DNA of 21,362 nt from Perkinsus marinus ATCC 50983 (Eukaryota > Perkinsozoa > Perkinsida > Perkinsidae), in contig NW_003215453.1 of NCBI RefSeq assembly GCF_000006405.1, forward strand, positions 376,257 to 397,618, written 5' to 3'. A program made the translations under genes and the position numbers. Shown here piece after piece: positions 10,201 to 18,800 of this stretch. The stretch's first letter is position 1, and each line of letters begins with the position of its first letter. The notes beneath the pieces were generated by a model, which was not told the DNA's origin, made no database searches, and saw nothing but the letters and a program-made list of their open reading frames with translations.

Positions 10201-13200
10201 GAGTTAGAGTTTGGCAATTCGACTGGCGGGCCGCTGACAGTAGCTGAGACCGTTTTAGGTGGGGTAAAAACGTTTGGTTGTGTTTAAAACGTTGGGTATT
10301 TTAGGTGATGAATCGAAATCGATTATCACGTCGCACTTGCTGAAGTTGTTGGCGGCGAATGACGGTAGGTTCTCGGGAAGGTTGAATTACTGTTGTGATT
10401 TTACGCGATATGCAGACAAATAAGTTTTAGTGACAAAGAGATGCAATTTAGTGCCGATTACACAACTAGGTCTTCGTAAGGAAGGTTTGGAGCTCCACGT
10501 CTATTGATTCGGTCAATGAATTTCACATAGGTCCCCGGGTTGGACATTTTTCCCTCAAAAATAGTTTTTATGCTGTTCGCAGAATCGAGTTTTGCGGAAA
10601 CCTCGGCATGTAGAGAAGTCATTTGATCCATCTGGTGGCCTCAGACGCTTCGTAATTACACCAGAATAATTCTGCACGCACGCACAACGCGAAAGTGTCT
10701 GTTGTTGTGGTATATGCTCCGCTCGTTTCGGAATTTGCTGTTGTCACACGTAATTGTCAATAGGCTAGGGATCGCCAACTTTATAAACAGTTATTAACAG
10801 ATATCATATAAGTTTTAGTGACAAGTGAATGCAATTTAGTGACGACAATTTGCTATTGCCAAAACGGTTATTATAACAGCTGAATAAATTGACTTTGTAT
10901 GATTTGTTTCGGTATGGGAGAATGATATTAATATGGTATGAAATGATATTCGTAAAACAGTTGTGAGAAATCGTTTTTATGCTAAGTATTATATACAGTG
11001 TGCTCGATTTCGATGGTCCGAAACGAGAGAATGTAGTAAGTTAGTACGATTAGAAATCTGAAACATCGAACATTTCGAGGTCTGTAAGTAAGCAATGTAT
11101 CAATATGTATGGTCATTATCGGTCACAAACCGTTACAGAGTTAGAGCGAGCCACGCATATTAGTCCTCGAACACACTGTAGTTAACCTCGGAAAATGTTG
11201 AGTTTTTGAGATGTTTTGGTAGTGTACTGTCATAGTGTTGGAAAATATGCACATTGTCAACTACATGTGTTGGTTATAGTGTAAAAATTTAATGAAATTT
11301 TTGAAAAATTGTTGGCTGCCCGAGTTTGTATACAAAGCTGTATGATTTTCGAAGGAAATTCCGAGCTCAGCTGAGAAAAGCGAAGATATATTCCTGTGTG
11401 TGAATATTTGGAAATTATTTCATTGATTTTTACGAATAATTATAATACAATAACGCATCAGCTCTTTTTTTCAAATCTGCGAGTGTAAAAATCTGATGAT
11501 TTTTTAGGGAAATTTTCATTTGTTTCTGTACACTTTTACCCGAATTCGTATGAGCTCAGCTGAGGAAAGCGAAAATATATTCTAATATGAGTATGTGTTT
11601 TGTATGGTCAGAAATTCCATTAGAGTTGCGGAGAGAACTAGAAGGCAGAAAAGATGAAGTTGAGGAGTTAGCACATAGAGTGTTAACTAGAGTAAGCGTT
11701 GTTGGTATCTTGCGCGCTGTGAAGAATTTCGGATTCGGCGAGAGAATTATGAGTGATGATAATGTTGGGATTTTTGTAGTGAGAAACTGAGATTTTGGGA
11801 AAAGTTTGAGTGGAAACTCCATATGTATTGATTCTGTTACTGGTACTGACTTGTTACTATTATTGATTCTGTTACTAGTACTTGTCCTGTTACTAGTACT
11901 TGTCCTGTTACTGGTACTTGTCCTGTTACTAGTACTTGTCCTGTTACTAGTACTTGTCCTGTTACTGGTACTTGTCCTGTTACTAGTACTTGTCCTGTTA
12001 CTAGTACTTGTCCTGTTACTAGTACTTGTCCTGTTACTAGTACTTGTCCTGTTACTGGTACTTGTCCTGTTACTAGTACTTGTCCTGTTACTGGTACTTG
12101 TCCTGTTACTAGTACTTGTCCTGTTACTAGTACTTGTCCTGTTACTAGTACTTGTCCTGTTACTGGTATTGATTCTGTTACTATTACTGATCCTGTTATT
12201 ATAACTGTCAGGACAAGTACTAGTGCTTATCTTGTTACTAGCACTCATCCTTGGAATAATACTAATTCTGTTACTAATACTAGTTCTGTTATTATAGTAT
12301 TTAATGTTCAGGTTGTCAGTGGTGGTGAACTCTACACAAGATCGAAACCTGGTGATTCGACTGATGACAATACTTCGACAGAATCAGTTGATAGTGTTGA
12401 TGATGAAATAGAAGAAGTACAGATCGAAACTTACGACCGTGATAAGAGGCTGCAGACAGTGGAGGATCTACTTGTCGCTGCTTTGATGCATATGTGAAGG
12501 GCACAGGGTAGGTTAGGTAATTTTGTGGCGCGCGAAAAATATATGATATATGTTGGTTTGGTACAGTGCGGTTCAATTTTTTATGCAAGTGTGCGTTTTT
12601 TGTTCCGGTATTATTACTGATAGTGAACAACTTGTCGCTATCGAAAGGTTACTTTATCACATCACATGTTCATAGCAATGTTTATGCGATATAGTTTCGG
12701 ATCGATTCTCATTAATGTCGGCAACCGTTTAACGTGAAGTGGTGAATTATAAGGCGTATATGTTTCCGCGACCGATAACACGATTGTAAAACTATTGTTT
12801 TTCATATCACGGGGGAAACTTTACTGTTTTTCTCCATGGAAACTCCCATGTTTCTTAAACTTGTATGGAGATTTGGTTGGAATCCTCGGAATTATTGTTA
12901 TCGAGACGCGTATCATTGTCATTGGATAAAAGAGGGCAGTAAAAACCCCACATTGAAAATTGCCAGTGTTTATCAGATATGTTTGATCGATTTACTGTTT
13001 TCGACAATTGGTAACTTCGTGGCGCGTGACAGAATTTTCCTGCAGGTTGGTATTACGACAAGTTTCATCGGAGCTGTAATAATCTATCGAAACTGTAGAA
13101 TATATGGTAACTAGGAAAGGGTTTTTCTCGAACTAGAATCTCGGGAATTCCGAGGGTGTAATTTTCTCTCATTCGATCTGAATGGTGTTGTTTTAGTGAA

Positions 13201-13694
13201 TCAATCAATGCGGGTGTTTCAACGCAGTTATAGTGTTTCCAGAAATACTATGGCTACTGTGGGAAAATATGTGAAGGTCAACTACATGTGTCGAAATTCT
13301 GAGGAAATTTTTGGCAATTTTTCTAGTTCAACGCGAGTTCGTTTTGGAGCTCAGCTCAGGAGAGCGAACGCATTTTCCAGCACTGTTATGGTTGAAAAAT
13401 GTTGTATTTATGGTATTCGTGAGTCAACGCTGAGACGGATAATGATGTTGGCTAACATTACTGTCAAGTTGTCGAGGATGCGATGGCTTGCATTATAAAG
13501 GAAAGAGTTCGCGAGAGGTGGATCCTGAGAAGTGAGTGAAAACAGGCAGAAATGTGGAAGATGAATATCTTTTGCAGTTGAGTAAAATAAGGCGTATGTA
13601 CGTTAGCGAGCTCAAGGAACTGGTAGAAGGGTTGCAGGAATATGAAGTGGAGGAGTTGAGGTGGGTGAATATGGTTGGGAAATACAGAAAATGA
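4286..13694 (+). CDS. Unrecognised secretory-pathway membrane protein, 15-exon model
   Basis: I do not recognise this family. Model exons: 4286-4427, 5278-5415, 6077-6178, 7126-7286, 8440-8551, 9432-9547, 10174-10258, 10305-10364, 11612-11691, 12312-12493, 12567-12647, 12871-13106, 13197-13232, 13469-13531, 13561-13694. Phases join throughout to 575 aa and a TGA. Residues 1-18 (MIFQSLLLFLLLVCSQAA) look like a cleavable signal peptide. Residues about 19-305 are mixed beta-rich sequence, with C53 and C61 close together and a basic patch KKRRKQQ near 172-178. Residues 306-332 are a charged helix, 340-375 are acidic and Ser/Thr-rich, and 385-410, 448-470 and 475-492 are probable membrane helices. 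The tail is a basic, helical segment. Exons 1-10 are well supported. Exon 12 may instead start at 12940, exon 13 has a weak donor, and the last intron is only 29 nt in this model, so the 3' end is tentative. Most introns are filled with family A and B elements. Confidence 0.7.
4871..4998 (-). mobile_element. Family B short inverted-repeat element, copy 1 (intron 1)
   Basis: Ends are GGAGTTTCACCC and GGGTGGAACTCC, a 12-bp inverted repeat with one mismatch, extendable by TT/AA to 14. Internal hallmarks are GTGATATGAAAAACATAT and CACTTCACGTTAGACGGG, which fix the orientation as reverse relative to copies 3-6. It is 128 bp and non-coding. I could not define a target duplication, so the superfamily is unknown. 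Confidence 0.75.
5037..5148 (-). mobile_element. Family B element, copy 2 (intron 1)
   Basis: Ends GGAGTTTCACCC and GGTGAAAACTCC with a diverged interior that keeps CCACTTCATATCGCG. It lies 38 bp from copy 1 in the same intron, so either a double insertion or a local duplication. Confidence 0.65.
5798..5914 (+). mobile_element. Family B element, copy 3 (intron 2)
   Basis: Begins GGAGTTTTACGTGAAGTGG and ends CATATCACTAGGGCCGCCCG then TGAAACTCC. ATGGAG and CTCCAT at the two ends form the outer inverted repeat. Closely similar to copy 4 inside. Confidence 0.75.
6953..7104 (+). mobile_element. Family A MITE, copy 3 (intron 3)
   Basis: Forward copy with GCACATGGTCAACTACATGT at the left and GAGCTCAGCAGCTGAGAAAA then CATATATTCCTCCTCCAACACT at the right (quoted in parts). 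The left terminus is worn. It ends 21 bp before the exon 4 acceptor. Confidence 0.75.
7506..7668 (-). mobile_element. Family A MITE, copy 4 (intron 4)
   Basis: Reverse copy running from TTGGAATATATGTTGAC through CCTCAGCTGAGCTCAG to CAACACATGTAGCTGACC. The outermost CAGTG bases are missing on both sides, so the copy is truncated or eroded. Confidence 0.7.
7784..7910 (+). mobile_element. Family B element, copy 4 (intron 4)
   Basis: Ends GGAGTTTCACAACCCG and CGCCCGTGAAACTCC. It shares a segment of about 60 bp, TGATATGCAGTAGTCGTGAA onward, nearly unchanged with copy 5, which points to recent activity or conversion. Confidence 0.75.
8030..8094 (+). other. tRNA-like fragment with B-box and T run
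   Basis: A GGTTCGATTCC B-box lies upstream of GCCTGGCG and TTTTT, as at the 3' end of a tRNA gene or tRNA-derived SINE. CTAGGC at the left can pair with GCCTGG at the right, but only about 58 nt separate the outer ends and the T-stem pairs at three positions only. It is therefore not a working tRNA. A related stretch without the B-box lies near 10468-10500 (CTAGGTCTTCG, then GGAGCTC). Confidence 0.35.
8243..8273. repeat. (ACGC)n microsatellite in intron 4
   Basis: About 7.5 uninterrupted tetranucleotide units. Thirty bases downstream is a CG-rich block with repeated GCTCGCT words (8298-8322), itself echoed near 10715. Confidence 0.9.
8762..8942 (-). mobile_element. Family A MITE, copy 5 (intron 5)
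   Basis: Reverse full-length copy: AGTGTTGGAATATATGTTCG at the left, CCTCAGCTGAGCTCGG inside, CACATGTAGTTGACCATGTG and CAACACTG at the right. The flanks ATAATAAT and ATGGCAAT agree at 5 of 8 positions, with only transitions different, compatible with an old 8-bp duplication but not proof of one. Confidence 0.8.
9215..9330 (-). mobile_element. Family A MITE, copy 6, 3' part lost (intron 5)
   Basis: Starts CAGTGTTGGAATATATG and keeps CTCAGCTGAGCTTAGG, then fades after GGAATTTTCATACAATG without the GTTGACCATG end. It is the second family A copy in the same intron. Confidence 0.7.
9701..9797 (+). mobile_element. Family B element, copy 5 (intron 6)
   Basis: Short copy of 97 bp from CAGTTTCACCTGTTTTACG to GCCGCCCGTGAAACTCC. 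Its core from TGATATGCAGTAGTCGTGAA to TTTTTCATATCA is almost identical to copy 4. It lies between the two halves of the local duplication at 9519 and 9847. Confidence 0.75.
9841..9876 (+). other. Possible duplicated mini-exon of the membrane-protein gene
   Basis: A 36-nt segment preceded by GATAACGTAG and followed by GTAAGC reads NLVLLRKEQPTS. It repeats the end of exon 6 (SVLLRKEQLTS, ending at 9547 before GTAAGG), including the donor. Exon 6 ends and exon 7 begins in phase 0, so inclusion adds 12 residues without a shift. The acceptor has a poor pyrimidine tract. It could be a cassette exon, a constitutive exon or a silent leftover of the duplication. Confidence 0.4.
9984..10108 (+). mobile_element. 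Family B element, copy 6 (intron 6)
   Basis: Ends GGAGTTTCACCC and GGGTGAAACTCC form a perfect 12-bp inverted repeat, the cleanest of the family. Interior GTTAACGTGAAGTGGTG and GTTTTTCATATCACTA are family hallmarks. Confidence 0.8.
10421..10461 (+). repeat. Direct repeat, unit 1 (partner at 10809-10849)
   Basis: ATAAGTTTTAGTGACAA and ATGCAATTTAGTG occur in the same order at 10421 and 10809, separated by a slightly variable spacer. Both units are in intron 8 of the membrane-protein gene, about 390 bp apart. Confidence 0.7.
11234..11400 (+). mobile_element. Family A MITE, copy 7 (intron 8)
   Basis: Forward copy: AGTGTTGGAAAATATGCAC, TTGTCAACTACATGTGTTGG, and at the right GAGCTCAGCTGAGAAAAGCG then ATATATTCCTGTGTG. 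The right terminus is worn. Confidence 0.75.
11519..11586 (+). mobile_element. Family A MITE, copy 8, right part only (intron 8)
   Basis: Only the right half is recognisable: TTTCTGTACACTTTTACCCG, then GAGCTCAGCTGAGGAAAGCG and AAAATATATTC. It ends 25 bp before the exon 9 acceptor. Confidence 0.65.
11826..12290. repeat. 18-bp minisatellite filling intron 9
   Basis: The core 11881-12168 is exactly 16 head-to-tail copies of CTTGTCCTGTTACTAGTA with no indel. The only variation is A or G at one position (CTAGTA or CTGGTA), in the order A G A A G A A A A G A G A A A G. Degenerate units flank it on both sides, and an inverted copy (AGGACAAGTACTAGT) lies at 12208-12222. Since 18 is divisible by 3, both strands stay open through it (Leu/Val-rich on plus, Ser/Thr/Asn/Arg on minus). 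It lies inside the intron between exons 9 and 10, so I do not treat it as coding. Confidence 0.92.
12722..12820 (+). mobile_element. Family B element, copy 7, ends lost (intron 11)
   Basis: Keeps CCGTTTAACGTGAAGTGGTG, GCGTATATGTTTCCGCGA and GTTTTTCATATCAC, closest to copy 6, but the outer GGAGTTTCAC ends have decayed. Confidence 0.65.
13256..13385 (+). mobile_element. Family A MITE, copy 9, with probable target duplication (intron 13)
   Basis: Forward copy of 130 bp from ACTGTGGGAAAATATG to CATTTTCCAGCACTG, with AAGGTCAACTACATGTG and GAGCTCAGCTCAGGAGAG inside. The flanks CTATGGCT (13248-13255) and TTATGGTT (13386-13393) agree at 6 of 8, differing by transitions only. This supports the 8-bp duplication seen at copy 1. 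Confidence 0.78.
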
Positions 13695-15896
13695 GTATTA
13701 ATCGATCGAATTGTGGTATTGTTGATCACGGCGATTGCAAGACAGTTTTGGTGATGCGGTCTATATGGACTTCACCGCGTGGTTCCTGGTGTCCTCATTT
13801 ATACCGTGAGAATACATAGTACTGTTGTATATTCCGGCGCGGACGACGGCATGCATTGTACTGTTCGGTAGTACAATACATTACACATGCGCGGTTATAT
13901 TCATTTTTTCTCCGGTGTACTTCACAATGCATTTCGACATACAACAGTAACTGTTGTAATATACTATATCGACAACTCTAAACGGCGGTTGTAGCAGCTG
14001 TGAAAATTATGGTTAAGATTATGGTTCCTGTCTCGGGGAGCGAACGTGACTTCGTCATGTGAGTACAACGCTGCTATGAATGGTATGAGGAGTGATTCTT
14101 ACACAATTCGGCGTTGGTGGCGAGTTCTGGCAGCGACACGCATTGAAGGCGGCTGAGAGTCTTGGCCTATGAACTGATGACATGGTCATTGCATTTAAGT
14201 GCATCAGAATTATCGAATTGTGAAGCGGCCTTCTGAGGGAGAGTTACGTGGCTGTACGAGTGCTGATCATGGGCAGCACGATACATGCATCACGGTGATT
14301 GGCCGTATATAGATTGAAAATAAAGTCGAAGGTTCAGATGGGACGGGGAATTTGAACTAGATGGGGAGCGTTGTCTTAATTCCAAAGCGGGAGTATTAAA
14401 GAGGCGACGCGAATCCGATCGCCTGGTTGGAAGTTGAGACCGCAAAAATCGTCGAGTTCATCAACATCACATATAATATGGACTGACTGGAAAATCGTGG
14501 GTCGAGGATGCAAGACTGTAGAGCAATCGCTCTGAAGCAGCGCTGTGACACTTGTGTACAATATCTGATAGGAATAACATTTACGTCTCCGTTTTCCTCT
14601 GCCATCAAGATGGTATGTTCCGCAGTATGCAACTTTATACTGATCTCGTGGATTCAAATCACCCCTTTGGGTGAGTCAAGTTCTGTTGATTACCTGTCTT
14701 GTGTTCTGCCTTTGGGGATCGTCGATCCCGGATCGAATGATTGAATATTCTCCCGAAGTGTGTGAGTGACGTAGAATTGTAGAAAATTGGGAAATTCCGG
14801 ACTGGCTCGATTACGTTAGTGTTGGTTTTTACTGATATTGTTGACAGGTGGCCTAGGATGAGCTGTGATGGCGACAATAAAACCGAGAGGAACCAAAACT
14901 CGCCTAATCCAATCGGAGAATCTTCGCTGGAAGTTCTCGGTTGTATCATGAGAAAGCCTAGTAGTTTACCGGGTTGTGTGCTTTTTTCGTCGAGTTGTTC
15001 ACTTGTACTACTACTACTACTACTAGTAGTAGTAGTCTACTACTACTATTGGTGATAGGAGAATAATGTTCGTTCTCTAATACATGTTTTGTTACGGATA
15101 CTAAATCTGCTACCAATACGAATTCTGTTATGTAGTACCAATGTAATACTAATCACTTGTATTAATGTAATATTAAGTACTAACCAAATTAATCACCAGT
15201 ACTACTATTATAGCAGTGCTATAGTACTTCTTTCTCTTCTTCTTCTTGCGCAGCACCCCTTGGACCAGGCGAGTAATAGCCGGTATAGGGGTATAGCTGC
15301 AGGCTCAGTCACTGCTGCCTGAGCCCTGGTATGAATCGGTACACAGTGTGTTACACGACAAAGAATCAGGATGTGTTACTAAAGCTTATTACTGTTTACT
15401 AACCAATAATAATTCTGTCATTAGTGATAATCAATAGTAATCACTGTTATCAACCAAACTTAATACTAGTACTGTTATAGTACTTATTCTAGTACTACTC
15501 ACTCACCAATGATAATTTTGTTATTAATACTTTTCGTTTTTCTGTCACTCTGCTTGGTTTACTTTGGGGATGTACTCCGCACATGCAAATCCAGAGGGGA
15601 CGATAGCATGTCAACTCATCAACTGCAGCTGGAATCGACCTGGACTTTGTATAGGGCCTCTTCTAACAGCGGTATTGTGCAACGGAAAGCTGGGTTTACT
15701 ATTAGTTCGATGAAGGGTGGTATTGTAAAGACAACAAACGCTGATAGATAGAGAGAACCTGTGAAAATATGTTTATTACGTGGAACGATATCGAAAAGAA
15801 TTTCAAATACACCGTGTTACCAGCAAAGTGTGAAAATTTCAAGGGAAAATTTTTTGTTTTTTTCTCAACTAATTTCGATTAGTTGTTTTTGCAAGG
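13695..15896. other. Intergenic stretch between membrane-protein gene and PEX5
   Basis: About 2.2 kb without an assignable gene. A short open stretch from ATG 14009 reaches a strong GTGAGTA donor at 14059. A minus-strand frame at 14376-14657 (93 codons) and overlapping plus-strand frames at 14508-14950 have protein-like composition, but I recognise none of them. From about 15000 to 15535 the sequence becomes simple: an ACT/AGT block (listed), then degenerate TACT/AGTA words resembling the intron 9 minisatellite. A TAA lies in frame upstream of the PEX5 ATG (15870). No family A or B copy is visible. Confidence 0.4.
15005..15049. repeat. ACT/AGT triplet block with inverted halves
   Basis: About six ACT units run straight into about four AGT units and then CTA units again. 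The ACT and AGT halves are reverse complements, so either strand could fold into a long hairpin. Confidence 0.85.
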
Positions 15897-18800
15897 ATGT
15901 TCAACAACCCCGGTGGTGGTCAGCCGTCGAAGCCGACAAATGTCGCGATGCAGGGTCGGAATCCTCTCAAGTCCTTCACCGACTCGATGACGAGGGCTGC
16001 TGTAGCTACGCAGAGACAGGGAATAGCCGGTGAGCGGTGTTATTCAGTTTGACTAACTCTAGGAGGTATAAGAGTAAACACGTGTTGATATTTGCTTTAT
16101 GAATTCTGTGTTCAGCTCGAAAAGTGCTTATCCTGGTTTGAAAACATGCAGATGAAATTATATTCTAGCGATCAATATTTTCGATGATCATCTCAGCGAA
16201 AAGTCGTCTGTAAAGTGTTGAAGGTTCTGTAACGCAAATGGGAAGATATTTTCCTATTCGAATTAGAATCGTAGTATTACGAGTAATATAATCTTTGTAA
16301 TAGTGGTACGAATTACGAGTAGTATAATCGTTGTAATAGTGGTGCGAATTACGAGTAATAATAGTAGTAACAGTAGTAATAGTAGTAAGAACTACGAATA
16401 GTTGTAATAGTAGCAATAACAGTAATAGCAGTAAGAATTACGAATAGTTGTAAAAGTAGTAATAACAGTAATAGGAGTAATAGTAGTAGGAGTTGCGAAT
16501 AGTAGTAATAGTAATATGAATCAGTTGTAGTTTTCCGTGCAGGAGCTCCTCCCCAAGTAGCCTCTTCCTCGGGCTCGACAGCCGTACTCGATCACAGGCT
16601 GGCGGGGCATATGGCTGCTGGTCCGAGCGCTGCTACGATGGATAGTAGCTTTATGAATATTGAGGCACATCCTGTTACTGAGAGTAAGCGGGTTACGATA
16701 AGAGGATGGTGTGGTATGGATTGATAAAATAAAATTAAGACTGCAACACTGGGGGGAGATGCAGTATGGGAAAATATGCATATGGTCAACTACATGTGTC
16801 GGTGGCAATGTGAAAATTCTAGGAATTTCTTGTTGGTTTCTGAACATTTCTACCCCAATATTTGCAATTTTCCGCGGAAACTGCTGAGCTCACTTGAGGG
16901 AAGCGAAAATAAATTACTTTTTTCTCTAATAATGGGTAATTTTGAGTATTGCAATTATACGACATGGAATGGTTTATTTTCTGATCGATTATTTTATAGT
17001 TACAACGCATGGCGCTGCTAACTGGGCACAAGAGTTCGATGCTTCCAAAGGGATGGCTCGTAGAATGTAAGCTGTGAAGTTTGGAAAGGGGTGTTGGAAT
17101 TTATCATTCAGAATGGGTCCGACGATCACTGAGTCTGTTGCGCATCAACAACAGCAACAACGGCAAGCAGTGTATCATTCGATGCCTCCCCAGGTGAGTT
17201 GGTGGTGTTGGCGGTTCTCAGTGCAAGTGAATAAAAACTGGATGGCGTTTGAAAATATTATCAATCAATTCTTAGGAAGCGCATTTTGTCACAAGTCAAT
17301 TCCGAAAAATTAATATTTTTGTTATGTTTTTTATTCTGCGGCGACGCTCATTCGAATTCGCGTAAGGGAAATTGGCATAGGAAGGGAATTTATTACACTT
17401 GCTGACTATCGAGATGAGGTTGAGGGGAAGTTGTGGTATTTAGTTCTATCGCCAAGCCAATTATCACTCTCCGTTGGGTGTCCATGTGCCCCGACAGCAT
17501 GCACCGGTGATGGTGACACAACAAAGGGGTGTTGAAACTAATGCTGCTGTGAATGAGACTGCTGTGAATGTTGATGCTGCGAAGAGGATGGTTGAGACTA
17601 TGCGTAAGTGGATGGGAGAATATGCACATGGTGAACTATGTGTGGTGGTGATCCTATCGAAATTGTTGTATACTTTCACCTCTTAATAGGGTGTAGACTT
17701 CCGAGCTGGAATATATTTTGAGACTGTGAAAAGGTTTTCGTTAGCTAGGTTGATAGCATGGGATATTACATATGCTGATGATGATGAGGAAAATTTGAGA
17801 AGTTTTGGGTGGCGTCGTACTTTTCTGACCTAACTCGTGTGTAAATTAAGCAAGGAAACTTCTGAGCTCAGCTGAGGAAAGCAAATATATATTCCTCCAA
17901 CACTGATGTGCGTAAAGGTTTTGCAGTGTGTGATATGCGTTGAACTAATCAGTATTGGTTGTAATTCACTTGATAGTAAAATTAGTATGCTCGATCGAGT
18001 TTTAGAGTATCCGTTTATGGCAATCTTCAGGGTCGTCGGACAATGCGAAGTTTGCCAACAGTCAATTCGTGGATTTCGTAGATCAAATTGTTAAAGGGGA
18101 CTTGAAATTGGCTGACGATAAAGTAGGGGGAGTGGGAGCATACGGGGGAGGATCCTTAGAGGTTTTTGTGCCGTGATCGCGAAGTGCGTGTTACGGGCAA
18201 ATTCACAGAAACAATTTCACATGTGAATTTGCTCCCGTACATATACTAGGGCTTGGGCGCTCATTTCGGAGCTGCTGAGTTCACAGCCATACTCCTATAC
18301 TGACTGGTGTAGGAAGTATTGCTATTTGAAAAATATATTTACATTTTGAAAATGTTCGATATGGTTGATATTGAATCGTGATGATCCTATTTAATCGTCG
18401 AGCTCGTGGTGTAGTGATTCTGTAAGGAGTGATATTAGGCGTTGCTAAGATGATGACGAAATTCAGGTTTTGGACTCGACTGGTAAGCCGGTGAATTGGG
18501 AGGCTCTGTACGACGAAGCGGCAGCGGTGATGGCACATGCTGAGGAGGTTGCGGAGGAACAGGAGCAGATGAACCGCGAGGAAAATAGTGGGATATTTGG
18601 TAAGCTCACATTGTGGTGCAGTGAGGGGGACAGTATTTTGTGTTGTGGGTTAGGCCCGATGGATGACGTGTGGCAACAACTACAACAGGAAGGGTGGTTG
18701 CAACAGGACGGCTGGACGAGGGCGAGGGATGCATACGAGTTCAATACGGAGAATCCGTAAGGCATTTTATAGCATGATGTCGTCTGTGTATTGGCAACAG

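Noticed and set aside
11806-12204. 132-codon Leu/Val-rich plus-strand frame resembling a membrane helix repeat
   Set aside because: Same minisatellite artefact; excluding it by splicing joins exons 9 and 10 in matching phase.
11556-12248. 230-codon minus-strand frame with a Ser/Thr/Asn/Arg repeat
   Set aside because: It is produced by the 18-bp minisatellite, whose period is a multiple of three. The surrounding sequence is the intron between exons 9 and 10 of a plus-strand gene.
11826-12290. CRISPR-like array
   Set aside because: Units are contiguous without spacers and the locus is in a eukaryotic intron.
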